Below, piece by piece: positions 10,321 to 20,760 of a stretch of DNA of 64,000 bases (position 1 is the stretch's first letter; each line of letters opens with the position of its first letter). Below the pieces are notes generated by a model that made no database searches, was not told where the DNA came from, and saw only the letters and a program-made list of their open reading frames with translations. This DNA comes from Heloderma charlesbogerti (Eukaryota; Chordata; Lepidosauria; Squamata; Helodermatidae), in the NCBI GenBank assembly GCA_026122225.1, contig JANEZZ010001564.1, forward strand, positions 124,001 to 188,000, in the 5' to 3' direction. The position numbers were made by a program, and so were the translations under genes.

Positions 10321-10990
10321 CGAGAAATCCAACATCCCTGACTTCCAGATCACTCCCCAATTCTCCAGAAACAAACACAAGGTCTAGTGCATGACTGGCT
10401 ACATGGGTGGGCCCAGTTGGAATAGGGTGCAGCTCCCAGGAAGCCATGGTCTCCATGAAGTCCCGAGGTGCCCCCTTGAGGATGGCCTCTGAATGTACAT
10501 TGAAGTCCTCCAACACCAATAAGTTAGGGGACTGTACACGCACATCAGAGACCACCTCAAGCACCTCGGCCAGGGAGTTGGTCATGCAGCGGGGTGGACG
10601 GTACACGAGCAGAATCCCCAGACTGCCCTTTGGGCCCAACCTCCAGTACATGCACTCAGCAACCTTGGTCTCGTGGAGAGGGGGTCTGGTGAAGACCAAG
10701 GACTCTCAGTAGATAACAGCCACTCCCCCTCCCCGATCCCCAGCCCTCGGCTGCTGTACATACAAAAATCCAGCTGGACACATGGCTGCAAGAGTTGGAG
10801 CAGCGGCCTCAGCCAGCCAGGTCTCTATAATACATGCCAGGTCCGCACCCTCATCCAGGATCATATCATGGATGAGGGATGTTTTCTGGGTAACAGACCT
10901 GGCATTGAAGAGCAGCAAACGAAGGCCAGAAGATGGAGTCATGCCTCCCTCAGCCATCCTTTGGCTCTGGGCAGGCCCGGAGCAGGGGAC
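10321..10990 (-). pseudogene. L2 AP endonuclease domain, broken
   Basis: The N-terminal part (10,706-10,990) reads LRLLLFNARSV...KTSLIHDMI...ADLACIIETWL, with the Asn and Glu of the APE-type endonuclease. The second part (10,321-10,699) reads ...GILLVYRPP..., LLVLEDFNVHSE (usually GDFN; here EDFN) and GPTHVASHALDLVF. A frame change lies near 10,700. The domain nicks target DNA in live L2 elements; this copy is inactive. Confidence 0.82.
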
Positions 10991-10999
10991 AGATACTAC

Positions 11000-11373
11000 A
11001 CATCTCTCCCTTGCTCCCCTTACCTGGCATGGCCTGCCCCTAGTGCCCTGCCAGTGCCTTCCGCCCAGCCTCGGTATAATGTGGCCCCCAGCACTCCCCC
11101 CACTGCCTCCGTCAGGTGGACACATGCCCCCTCGTTCCTGCCTATCAGGCAGGCTACCCACCCCTAAAAACACAACAGAATCCCCCCAAAACCCACCCCC
11201 CACCAACAATAAAAATAAAAAATAAAAAAATACATCCCGTTTAAAAATACTGCCAGGCAGGAGTCCATGGTGGTGGTGGTGGTGATGGCGGCGGTGGCAG
11301 CAGGTGGCAGCAGGCAGCAGCAGGCATGCCCTCTTCCCCGCATGGTGGTAGCTTCTCCTGCAGATCCTGGTTG
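11000..11373 (-). other. Probable L2 5' UTR with GGT/GCAGCA low-complexity tract
   Basis: Upstream of the endonuclease start the sequence is GC-rich and then has an A/T tract near 11,200-11,230 and a GGT/GGCAGCA tandem at 11,268-11,325. An open frame continues through it, but a His-run and low complexity argue against real protein. It ends where the CR1 begins. Confidence 0.5.
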
Positions 11374-11385
11374 TCCCCAACACAT

Positions 11386-11953
11386 TATAGAATCATAGAA
11401 TAGAATAGTAGGGTTGGAAGGGGCCTACAAGGCCATCGAGTCCAACCCCCTGCTCAATGCAGGAATACAAGTCAGAGCATCCCTGACAAATGGCTGTCCA
11501 GCCTCGTCTTGAAGGCCTCCAGTGTGGGAGAGCCCACCACCTCCCCAGGTCATTGGTTCCATTGTCGTATTGCTCTGACACTCAGGAAGTTTTTCCTGAT
11601 GTTCAGCCGGAATCTGGCTTCCTGTAACTTGAGCCCATTATTCCGTGTCCTGCACTCTGGGATGATCAAGAAGAGATCCTGGCCTTCTTCTCTGTGACAA
11701 CCTTTCAAGTACTTGAAGAGTGCTATCATATCTCCCCTCAGTCTTCTCTTCTCAAGGCTAAACATGCCCAGTTCTTTCAGTCTCTCTTCATAGGGCTTTG
11801 TTTCCAGTCCCCTGATCATCTTTGTTGCCCTCCTTTGAACCCTCTCCAGTTTGTCTGCATCCTTCTTAAAGTGTGGTGCCCAGAACTGGACACAGTACTC
11901 CAGATGAGGCCTAACCAGTGAGGGGAGGGATTAGAAGCCTTCCATGTTGCTTT
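11386..11953 (-). mobile_element. CR1 LINE, 5'-truncated, with 12-bp target duplication
   Basis: The 3' end carries the CR1 octamer-type tail (TATAGAATCATAGAAT on the plus strand). Translation gives the CR1 C-terminal block [19 protein letters not shown] and IRQWNQ. TCCCCAACACAT flanks it exactly (11,374-11,385 and 11,954-11,965). About 30 bases at the upstream edge (11,922-11,953) do not match the CR1 copies at 27,121 and 41,842 and may be filler added on integration. Confidence 0.8.
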
Positions 11954-12094
11954 TCCCCAACACATGTTATAATGCTGCTTCTTGATAGTTAATAGTAATT
12001 AAATCATAGATAATAACCATTATGGATCTGTTCCCTTTGCATTTATCTAATTTGGAGGAGGAGCAGGAGGAGGAGGAGGAGAAAAAGGGAAAAA

Positions 12095-12160
12095 GTAGGA
12101 GAAACTTCTAAGCTAGTGACCATCACAACATCTTGTGGCACTGAATTCCATCAATTAATT
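12095..12160 (-). mobile_element. L3/CR1 LINE fragment, part 1 (split by BovB)
   Basis: GTGACCATCACAACATCTTGTGGCACTGAATTCC aligns by eye with 51,590-51,630 and 60,930-60,965. It breaks at the BovB insertion and resumes at 14,456. A GAG-rich low-complexity tract lies just before it (12,055-12,085). Confidence 0.6.
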
Positions 12161-12176
12161 GTTGTTGTTCAGTCGT

Positions 12177-13569
12177 TCAGTCGTGTCCGACTCTTCGTGA
12201 CCCCATGGACCACAGCACGCCAGGCCTTCCTGTCCTGCGCTCTCTCCCGGAGCGTGCTCTCAAGTTCATATTCATTGCATCAGTGATGCTATCTAGCCAT
12301 CTCATCCTCTGCCGTCCCCTTCTCCTTTTGCCTTCAGTCTTTCCCATCATCAGGGTCTTTTCCAGAGAGTTTTCTCTTAGCATTAGGTGGCCAAAATATT
12401 TCAGCTTCAGCGTCAGTATCTGTCCTTCCAATGAGCAGTCAGGGTTGATTTCCTTTAGGATGGACTGATTTGACCTCCTTGCAGTCCAGGGGACTCGTAA
12501 GAGTCTTCTCCAGCACCACAGTTCGAAAGCATCAATTCTTCGGCGCTCAGCCTTCCTTATAGTCCAGCTCTCACAGCCATACATTACTACTGGGAAAATC
12601 ATAGCTTTGATTAGATGGACCTTTGTTGGCAAGGTGATGTCTCTGCTTCTTACTATGCTGTCTAGATTTGCCATAGCTTTCCTCCCAAGGAGCAAGCGTC
12701 TTTTAATTTCATGGCTACAGTCACTGTCTGCAGTGATCTTGGAGCCCAAGAAAGTGAAATCTGTCACTGCTTCCATTTCTTCCCCTTCTATATGCCAGGA
12801 AGTGATGGGGCCAGATGCCATGATCTTAGTTTTTTTAATGCTGAGTTTCAAACCAGCTTTTGCACTCTCCACTTTCACCCTCAACAAGAGGCGCTTTAGA
12901 TCCTCTTCGCTTTCTGCCATTAGGGTGGTATCATCTGCATATTGGAGGTTGTTGATAATTCTCCCAGCAATCTTAATTCTGACCTGTGATTCATCCAACC
13001 TGGCGTTTCTCATGATGTACTCTGCATATAAGTTAAATAAACAGGGTGACAATATGCAGCCTTGTCGTACTCCTTTCCCAATTTTGAACCACTCAGTTGT
13101 TCCATGTCTGGTTCTTACTGTTGCTTCTTGACCCTCGTACAGGTTTCTCAGGAGACAGGTAAGGTGGTCTGGTACTCCCATCACTTTATGAATTTGCCAC
13201 AGTTTGTTGTGATCCACACAATCAAAGGCTTTAGCGTAGTCAATGAAGTAGAAATAGACATTTTTCTGGAATTCTCTTGCTTTCTCCATGATGCAGCGAA
13301 TGTTGGCGATTTGATCTCTAGTTCCTCTGCCTCTTCGAAACCCAGCTTGTACTTCCGGTAGTTCTTGGTTCGCATTCTGCTGAAGCCTAGCTTGTAGGAT
13401 TTTGAGCATCACCTTGCTGGCATGTGAAATGAGCGCAACTGTGCGGTAGTTTGAACGCTCTTTGGCGTTGCCCTTCTTTGGAATTGGAATGTAAACTGAC
13501 CTTTTCCAGTCTTGCGGCCACTGTTGAGTGTTCCAAATTTGTTGGCATATTGAATGCAGCACTTTAACA
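12177..13569 (-). pseudogene. BovB reverse transcriptase, long intact frame
   Basis: A 461-residue frame covering RT palm, thumb and the C-terminal region. Counting from the first Met: NYRTVALISHASK near 39-51, motif A FIDYAKAFD at 106-114, motif B GVRQGCILSP at 164-173, and the catalytic YADD at 208-211. All metal-binding Asp residues are present. Later blocks include VVMYGCESWT and GRQRMRWLDS, standard for BovB. The Met used as start is internal to the family protein; a single-base length change just upstream separates it from the endonuclease part. The element would copy its own RNA at the nicked target if whole. Confidence 0.92.
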
Positions 13570-14444
13570 GCATCATCTTTTTAGCATTTTAAATAGCTCA
13601 GCTGGAATACTGTCATCTCCACTAGCTTTGTTGTTACTAATGCTTCCTAAGGCCCACATGACTTCACTCTCGAGGATGTCCGGCTCAAGTTCAGTGACCG
13701 CACTATCATGGCTATCAGGGACATTCAGATCTTTCCTGTATAGTTCTTCTGTGTATTCTTTCCACCTCTTCTTAATCTCATCTGCTTCTGTTAGGTCCCT
13801 GCCTTCATTGTCCTTTATCATGCTCGTCTTTGCACAAAACGTCCCCTTGAGATCTCCAATTTTCTTGAAGAGATCTCTAGTCTTTCCCATTCTGCTGTTT
13901 TCCTCCATTTCTTTGCATTGTTCATTTAAGAAGGCCTTCTTGTCTCTCCTTGCTATTCTCTGGAACTCTGCATTCAGTTGGCTATATCTTCCCCTTTCTC
14001 CCTTGCTTTTCGCTTCCCTTCTTTCCTCAGCTACTTGTAAAGCCTCATCAGACAGCCACTTGGCTTTCTTGCATTTCCTTTTCTTTGGGATGGATTGAGT
14101 TGCTGCCTCCTGAACAATGTTACGGACCTTCGTCCATAGTTCCTCAGGCACTCTGTCTATCAGGTCTAATACCTGAAATCTATTCCTCACCTCCACTGTA
14201 TATTCATAAAGGATATGATTTAGGTCATACCTGAATGGTTTAGTGGTTTTCCCTATGTTCTTCAATTTAAGCCGAAATTTTGCAAGAAGCAGCTCATGAT
14301 CTGAGCCACAGTCAGCTCCAGGTCTCGTTTTTACTGACTGTATAGAGCTTCTCCATCTTTGGCTGCAAAGGACATAATCAATCTGATTTCAATATTGACC
14401 ATTTGGTGATGTCCATGTATAGCGTCGCCTCTTGTGCTGTTGGA
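13570..14444 (-). pseudogene. BovB endonuclease C-terminal part and linker
   Basis: Reads QIDYVLCSQRW, then GSDHELLLAKF with the conserved Ser-Asp-His of APE-type endonucleases, then a Lys/Glu-rich linker ending ...DDSIPAELFKMLK. A TGA at 14,389-14,391 lies where relatives have Arg, consistent with CpG decay. The N-terminal half of the endonuclease is missing because of 5' truncation. Confidence 0.88.
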
Positions 14445-14455
14445 ATCAATTAATT

Positions 14456-14560
14456 ACGGAGATTCTAATAAGAGCTACTATCCTTTTTTCTAACCTGGAC
14501 CTACAGCCAATCAGTATTTCATGGCATGACCAGTATTAGGAGGGATAAAAAAGCGTTAAG
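14456..14560 (-). mobile_element. L3/CR1 LINE fragment, part 2 (split by BovB)
   Basis: CCAATCAGTATTTCATGGC then ATGACCAGTATTAGGAGGGA resembles 61,018-61,065 (CCAATCACCTTCATGGGATG...AGTATTATGAGAGAGGGA) with a small deletion. It continues the element broken at 12,160. Confidence 0.5.
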
Positions 14561-17500
14561 AGTTCCAACACACATGACCGCCTTATGCTGGTTGCCATTC
14601 TTACCTTTGGTGAATGGATTGCCTGATTTCTTTATCATGAGCAGAAGCTGTGGTAATGTTTGCAGCCGCTCAGTCCATAATGAGAATGTTTGTGGTGTAA
14701 AGATGGTGACCTGTTCACCACTAGCCAAGGGCTATCTCCAGCAGAAAAGGAAGGAGGCCATCACAATTAGAGTGCATTGGCTTACGCCTTGCAATTAATG
14801 ACTACTTGAAAACTAGGACAGTGTCTGTTTTATAATGTCTACTGTAAAGGGCAGTTTCAGTCTTATTTTCTCTCTTTCATACTTTAATTCTACATCCCCT
14901 GTGATGTGGGTCAATATTTGCCCTTGGACTAGCAGCCTTTCGGAAATGGAAGTGAAGGAGACTACAGATAGAAAAGCACTCTGGAAAGAAGAAAAGACTA
15001 CTGTCCTGTGTGCCTTCAGAAATAAGGAATTGATCCCCCCTTAGATGGCTTTGCATAGCTCAGTCAAATGGTGCCAAGTCTCTGCTGCAGAGGAAAGAAC
15101 AAACTTCAGCTTCTGACACAACATGTTGCAATTCAAAGAGCTAATTTTGGACAGCTAAATAGCTTTTTTCTGGTCCAAATAGTGCAGCTGTCCAAGAAAC
15201 TATCATTTGGATGCAGTAGTCCATAGCAATGGACCTCAGCCTCTTTTTGCTAATCCCGACTGGTCCTCTGGTTCTTGTAACCTCTCTGCTGTTGAAACTA
15301 TCAGCAATACCCACTCACTCAGTAAGTGTGTGCAAATAAAAGGAGTCCACTTACTCCTTAAAACACTTTTAAATGGCACTTTTAGTTAGTGTGCTGGCCT
15401 TGGCAGAGTCCACGACTGCATGGAAAGGACATTCCACCCATGCAGCTGAATGCGCAGGGGCTCCCTACAGATGTTCAAATGTAAATTAGGAACAGAGTCT
15501 GTGGCTGTGATGCCCCCACCTTGCATAGTCATTGTCCACAACTAACTGCCTGGAAAGGGATTCTTGTATTCCACCAGTATTGATTTGCGATGAGCAAACC
15601 CCACAAATCATGCACCGAAGACCAGGGGTGAGAGATCACTGGATGGTGTGCAGTAGCTCAGCGACCATTTTTGACTCTGAATTGTTTAACAACAAAAGGT
15701 TCTCCTCTTCTAAATTAGACTGCTTAGATCTCTGATCTATAGCAACTCAGATGTAGATTTGTACTTATATATGAAGGTTATCCCAGTGTATGACTCACAG
15801 GGTGCAATAGGGAACCACCATTTCACATCTAGCTCCACCCATCTCCCAGCCACTATTTTGTACCTGGCTCCAATTGGCTCTAGTAAAAACACAAAGTAAA
15901 TCCCAGAAGCCTGATATCTGCCCACATCTGCTGTAGATGATAGCTGTGCTATCAATTCCCCCAATATGTAATGGAAAAAGAGGAAACGGCCATTTCCCAC
16001 TCTTTGGGAATCCTCTGATCATTACTTTCCAGACAACCAAAATACTTTCCTTACGATTCAGAGCAGCAAAGAATGTTCTTTTAGCAGCTCATAGTATTCA
16101 TTGATCAAAATCTTCCTGTTTTTAATTTTCTCGTCAGCCTCTTGCAACCTTGAACCACAGGGATCTAGGATGATGGTGTATTTTTGCTACCTACTATAGC
16201 TGGAATAGCTTCTGACAAGAGATATCTCACTAATGAGGCTGTGTGTTTCTATTGTCCTTGTGCCATCACATAAAAAGAAGTGTGCCAATTTTGTTTTAGG
16301 AAATTATTGGTTGTTGTAAGCCATAACTTTCACTTTAAAATGGTAGGTATCTAAAGTGAGATGCATTGCTATGACTTCACTTGGAGAAATCTTGAAATGG
16401 AGATCTATGAATATTTACCTAAAAAATAATCACGGGATATTGTTATTAATCAGAGGATTTTTGCAGTGGGCACACTGTTCTACAGATCAGAGAGCTATGA
16501 TGGTGCAGAGTAGTCTGCCTCAACAAAGCTACAAGGACATTGCTTGCTTGCTGCATCTCAATTTCTGCCCTATTCAAAGGAGTCACTATAGGATAGTAAT
16601 ATTCTACTGTCTCCACTGTGTGAATAATTTCAGGACCAGCTTTGCCATGGCCTCCTCCGATTCTGCTCCTTTGTACAACTTTCATCGGTGAGTGTTGCTG
16701 GCATAGCAGCACTTACCCACACATCATTACTACTGGCACAATATATTGGGTTTTAATATGGTGCCAGCATACTGCTACGGGTCATGGTGCCACGCTGGCA
16801 CGGCTGTTACACACTTACTAAGTGCTTTCTGGCCAGTATAACAACTGATAGCCATGGGCAGTGAAACTGTCAAAACATGCCAATAGTTACATTTCTCAGC
16901 TAATTAAATGCACGCACGCACGCACGCACGCGCACACACACACACACACAAATGTTCAATCTGGAAGTCAAAGCTATAGCTAAGCATCTGCAGGGACAAA
17001 GTCTACATATTCAGATGCTGTCAAAATCCCCTGTGTAAATGCCCCTTTTGGTGCCTGCATGTTCTGAAGCTGTGGCTTCCTCCCTTGGCTTCATATTTCA
17101 AGCATAAGAGGTTGAAACAACTGCATTCCTTGACCACCTTACTGCTGACCAATTGTGGGATGGTCATATGTCTCCCATATGTAAACTTTAATGGATTTAA
17201 TACAAGATTTTGTACCTTCAGCAGTTTGGAAGAGATCTTATTTCTTTGTTGAGCTATAAATGTAAGTTTCTTTTCCAAGCATTCTTACATATAATCCTCC
17301 AGAAAGAGTTATAGCTGAAATTCCTCTCTTATCTCTTGTTCATTCTTAATGTATCTTGGCTACATTTCATTAGGGATGTTGCATTGCAAGACAGAGATAT
17401 AATGTTATCATTTTGAATCTTTAACACCAGTCCTTTGGACAGAAACAACCCTCTCCATGCAGTTTGGGGGAAATGCATTTGAAATCTTAACCCACAAGTG

Positions 17501-18330
17501 GTACTAAGTAAAATCACTGAATGGTATGACTGGGAGGTATATGGAATAAAAAGCAGAAAACAGATGTCATATTAATTCTTCAGCTGGTACAAGAATGTTG
17601 GAAATGCATTGAAATTGCCATTCCTTCTTCTTTCCTTTCTCTTCTCCTCACACTGGATTACACCTTGGTGTTGTACAACCACAAAGCTGAAAAAAAAAAT
17701 GATGTTGTGGTAACCAGTGTTCTAAGCAGGATCTCAAATAAAGTTTTTTTTTTTAATTTGAGTGGTGGCAAAAATATCATGATAGCATGGGGAGCTTCCA
17801 GTGTCACGATTGTGGAAATGGCTGGTCCTTGTTGCTGTCATATATCAGTTGGGAAATTACCCTGGTATCTCTTGAGTGTCTCAGAAGCTCTTTCACTCAC
17901 TATTGGCCATATTATGGAACCTCCAAATGGAACCACCATGTTCCCTTATTACTAGATGTGGGGGCAAATAACAGGGGATAGCTGTCTCTCTCCATTATGT
18001 CCTGCTTGTGAGCTTCTCAGAGGCATCTTGCCACCTTGTTGGCCTAAGTTGTTATTTGGCCTGACCTTTCAAGACCGTTATTATTTGATGTGACGCCTGA
18101 GGAGGAAGATAACAGCTCCCCACTCCACAATATTAATCTGTGCCTTTACTTATTGGGGTTGTAATGACATCTGATCTGTACCTTAATTTAAAGGTAAACA
18201 TCCTTATCCTGGCTGCTTCTTCTCCAAACCACAAGGGCTGATGTTTCAAACACTCACTTAGTCTTCACCCACTTGAAATGCTTCATTTCCAAAATGATAG
18301 GTAGATAAATCCTGTTCAGAAGTAGGGTTT
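14561..18330. other. No recognised gene; one microsatellite
   Basis: About 3.8 kb without a clear transposon or exon. A CACG/CA tract lies at 16,911-16,950. Frames are short (under 115 codons) and show no domain. Old decayed repeats are likely but unidentifiable by eye. Confidence 0.5.
16911..16950. repeat. (CACG)n/(CA)n microsatellite
   Basis: Five or so CACG units run into eight or so CA units. Confidence 0.95.
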
Positions 18331-18452
18331 TATCAATGTGTGAATGCAGCCACGGCAACTAGCCCCACCCCTGATGGCACATGATCTGGGTTGCTCTGCC
18401 CCCCTGGAATCCATGCATACAGTGCAAAGGTGTTCAGGGAGGGAGCTTCCAC

Positions 18453-18490
18453 ACAATCTGGAACCCCAGTTGTGCAGGGTTCCAGATTGT
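18453..18490. repeat. Short hairpin, 14-bp perfect arms
   Basis: ACAATCTGGAACCC (18,453-18,466) faces GGGTTCCAGATTGT (18,477-18,490) with a 10-base loop. It may be the core of a decayed inverted-repeat element between about 18,340 and 18,560, but its ends are not clear. Confidence 0.7.
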
Positions 18491-18713
18491 ATATATGCCT
18501 TTGCGCCTACAGCTGAATGGGCAAAGAACCCCTCCCCTCTTCTGCACAGAGCTTTAAGCAACTGTAGAGCTGAGCTGAACATCTTTTCGTTTTCATTTTC
18601 ACTTTCATTATTGTTGAAAAGCATCTTCATTTTTCAGGGTGCTGTTGACTGCCCCCAGGAATAGGAAAACAAAAACAAAAAACTCCCGAGGGAAGCTCCC
18701 CAAAGGCTGGTCT

Positions 18714-18901
18714 CAGTGGAGCCTGGTGGCTCCAGTGTCAGTAGGGCGGTGAATCCGCTCTGGTTTTTAGTCAACACCCATCAGAACTCTAAAGCAGCTA
18801 TCCAAGGTGCTTCCACACCTTGGATAGCTTCTTTAGAGTTCTGTCTGAAATCTGAAGTGGATGCACAGCCCCACTGACATTGGAGCCACCAGCCTCCACT
18901 G
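18714..18901. mobile_element. Palindromic hAT element, exact 8-bp duplication
   Basis: Ends CAGTGGAG.CTGGTGGCTCC and GGAGCCACCAGCCTCCACTG are inverted repeats. Flanks GCTGGTCT (18,706-18,713 and 18,902-18,909) are identical. The whole 188 bp folds back, with a tight centre near 18,815 (CCAAGGTGCTTCC / CACACCTTGG). Related copies: 19,474-19,693 and 63,152-63,331. Confidence 0.88.
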
Positions 18902-19073
18902 GCTGGTCTTATGGCTCACAGCCCTTGAGCTAACCAAGGACGCAGCGCTCAGGCAAGCTGCAAGGTGTTGGGAGTAGATCAACTGTGCGATCCCTGAGCT
19001 TGTGTGACCTAATTTGGGGAAGATCCCCAAGATGACTGCGGTTAAGAGTAAGCAGAGTCCCTTGATATACTCT

Positions 19074-19457
19074 GGGCTTCCCTACATGAAGCTAAAACTG
19101 TTCAACTTTACCGGGGCTTCTGCTTCTGCATTCCTTGTGGGATTACAACTGGCTCCTTTCCACGTGGTTTTTTTCCCTGTCTTTCTGGGCAAGTTCTGTA
19201 TGTTTCATTATAAAGCCACTAGATGGCACTGTTATATTGTTGCAATAAAACACCATTTCATCTGTACACCATAAATTTACCATCGTTAATAGCAGGAGGA
19301 GGGAAAATACCAGACTTTCGTCATCTTGAAAAAGTGCGATAAAGGCTACGAAGGGTGGGAGGTGACCTGGAGGATGATGACGCTGTGTATAGGACCTGCA
19401 AACTTCTTTGAGGTACCAATCACAGGTGCATGTTAAATGCCTCATGTAGAAACAACC
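19074..19457 (+). mobile_element. Short inverted-repeat element carrying a CTCF-like motif, copy A
   Basis: Left end GGGCTTCCCTACATGAAGC and right end GCCTCATGTAGAAACAACC are inverted. TCT on both sides may be a 3-bp target duplication. The middle shares TTCTGTATGTTTCATTATA and the CACTAGATGGC block with copies B (52,540) and C (59,271). No protein is encoded. The superfamily is unclear; a 3-bp duplication would fit PIF/Harbinger. Confidence 0.7.
19216..19228 (+). promoter_or_regulatory. CTCF-like core motif
   Basis: CCACTAGATGGCA fits the 13-base vertebrate CTCF core consensus CCASYAGRKGGCR at every position. Binding is inference; only the match is seen. Confidence 0.45.
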
Positions 19458-19473
19458 TCTGTATATGTTACCT

Positions 19474-19693
19474 CAGTGGAGGCTGATGGCTCTGATTGCA
19501 GTGGGGACGTGAATCCATTCTGGGCTTCCGTCAGATCCAGCCAGAACTCTAGAGGAGCTATCTAAGATGCTGAATCTGTTTTGGGGCTAGGGTTCAGCAC
19601 CTTGGATACCTCCTTTAGCAGTCTGGCTGGTTCTAACTGAAACACAGAATTGATTCACAGCCCCACCAAAATCAGAACCACCAGTCTCCACTG
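19474..19693. mobile_element. Palindromic hAT element, copy 2
   Basis: Ends CAGTGGAGGCTGATGGCTC and CCACCAGTCTCCACTG. Flanks TGTTACCT (19,466-19,473) and CGTTTCCT (19,694-19,701) agree at 6 of 8. It has the same fold-back plan as 18,714-18,901 and lies only 16 bases from copy A of the CTCF-motif element. Confidence 0.8.
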
Positions 19694-20039
19694 CGTTTCC
19701 TAGAGTCTTAGAAATCAAATGTTGAAACTTTTGCACAGCTCTGAGGTGCCTGTGATTAATATCCTGGACTTAGATTTAAAAAAGGGAAAGACTTTTGATT
19801 TTTATGTCGTATGATTAACCGTTTGATGAAATGCTCTCATCAAACATGGATGGCTTGGTATGATTTTTTAAAAACATAAAACTGGCTCAGCTCGTCTAAA
19901 GATACCATCATTTGTTCTACAATCCCAGCTTCCTAAACCTACATCGACACAGCTGTGGTTACTCAATGGTAAGGGAAAACTCTGAACATACTCAGAGGCA
20001 CTGTCCTCTTTATTATTGCTTCTCTTATTCTTGGTGATG

Positions 20040-20760
20040 AAAATAGATCCTGAGACTGAGCTGAATCATGGAAAAATTGCCTCGAGGATTCTCTGTATCG
20101 ATGTCAGAACAACCTCGACTCCTGTCATCCGATGCGCCATGCTCACAAATTCGGGTGACATATCTGGCCCTTCTCCCTGATGAGAAAGGATGGGTGGGAT
20201 GGAAGGCGATGGTACTGGTGGCAGGCCATCCACAGAAGCGGAGCAAACAGTGACTGGTGAGGCCCCCAAGGTGTTATTAAGATGCATTTGGTGCCATCTG
20301 TTCTGACTTTGGCCGGGATCCTGGTGATTAGGGGGAATGGTGGGAAGATATAGAAAAACCAGTTGAGGAGAAAGGCATCCCCCAGAGAGCCTCGGCCCTT
20401 GCCTGCTCTGCTGCGAAACTTACCACAGATAGCCTTGACTGGACGGGAAACAGGTCCACTTGGGGTTTTCCCCAACTGTGAAACAGAGTCCCCAGGACCG
20501 ATCTATCTAACTCTCATCCATGGGCGGTTGATGCAATCCAACTGAGTTGGTCCGCTAAGACATTCTCCACGCCTGCTATGTGTGTCACCACCACTTTAAT
20601 CTGATGAGGCAGGCAACATTAGGGCCAAGAGAGGGAGCAATCTTGTGCCCCCTTCCTTCTTCAGTATGCAACGACAGTTGTGTTGTCTGATGCAACCTGG
20701 ACTAGTCTGCCTGCTAGATCCAATTTGAATGCCAGAGAATAAGTGAGAAAATGACAGAGA
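20040..20760 (-). pseudogene. DIRS-type retrotransposon remnant (RNase H region)
   Basis: On the minus strand: VQVASDNTTVVAY with a GGT shortly after (20,650-20,700), a decayed stretch resembling the VLADQLSR block (VLADQLSWI), then FRSRAGKGRGSLGDAFLLNW, FYIFPPFPLI and LITPWGPHQSLFAPLLW (20,143-20,475). The order DNTT, ADQLS, PPFPLI, LL(V/I)-PHWP is characteristic of DIRS/Ngaro tyrosine-recombinase retrotransposons. Frameshifts and stops break it. The RT palm and the recombinase are not in the window. Confidence 0.72.

Larger units (their letters stand above)
6181..11373 (-). mobile_element. L2 LINE, long copy interrupted by three hAT elements
   Basis: A minus-strand L2 retrotransposon: 3' tail and UTR at 6,181-6,300, C-terminal region to 6,639 and 7,583-7,830, reverse transcriptase 7,853-8,700, linker 9,148-9,830, AP endonuclease 10,320-10,990 and probable 5' UTR to about 11,373. 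Removing the elements at 6,640-7,574, 8,732-9,147 and 9,831-10,312 makes the coding blocks collinear. The tail is a short TGAA-type repeat. Frames are broken by small indels as well as by the insertions, so the copy is dead. It is close to full length, which is unusual for LINEs that usually truncate at the 5' end. Confidence 0.85.
12161..14444 (-). mobile_element. BovB (RTE) LINE, 5'-truncated, well preserved
   Basis: A minus-strand RTE-clade retrotransposon. The 3' end has the short BovB tail (GTTGTTGTTCAGTCGTTCAG on the plus strand). The 5' end is truncated inside the endonuclease. Exact 11-bp target duplication ATCAATTAATT at 12,150-12,160 and 14,445-14,455. About 2.28 kb of a family usually near 3.2 kb. 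Only two coding breaks are visible: a one-base length change in an A run near 13,565 and a TGA at 14,389-14,391. BovB is known for horizontal transfer between squamates and other animals; that is background, not shown here. Confidence 0.93.

Noticed and set aside
9670..10341. A 223-codon plus-strand frame
   Set aside because: It runs antisense through L2 and a palindromic hAT; GC-rich sequence gives long chance frames.
10706..11383. A 225-codon frame on the minus strand with a His-rich stretch
   Set aside because: Its C-terminal half is the L2 endonuclease start; the rest is low-complexity L2 5' UTR. Not a host gene.
12177..14265. BovB frames read as a functional host reverse transcriptase
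   Set aside because: 5'-truncated, frame broken, TGA in the endonuclease, and bounded by a target duplication: a dead LINE copy.
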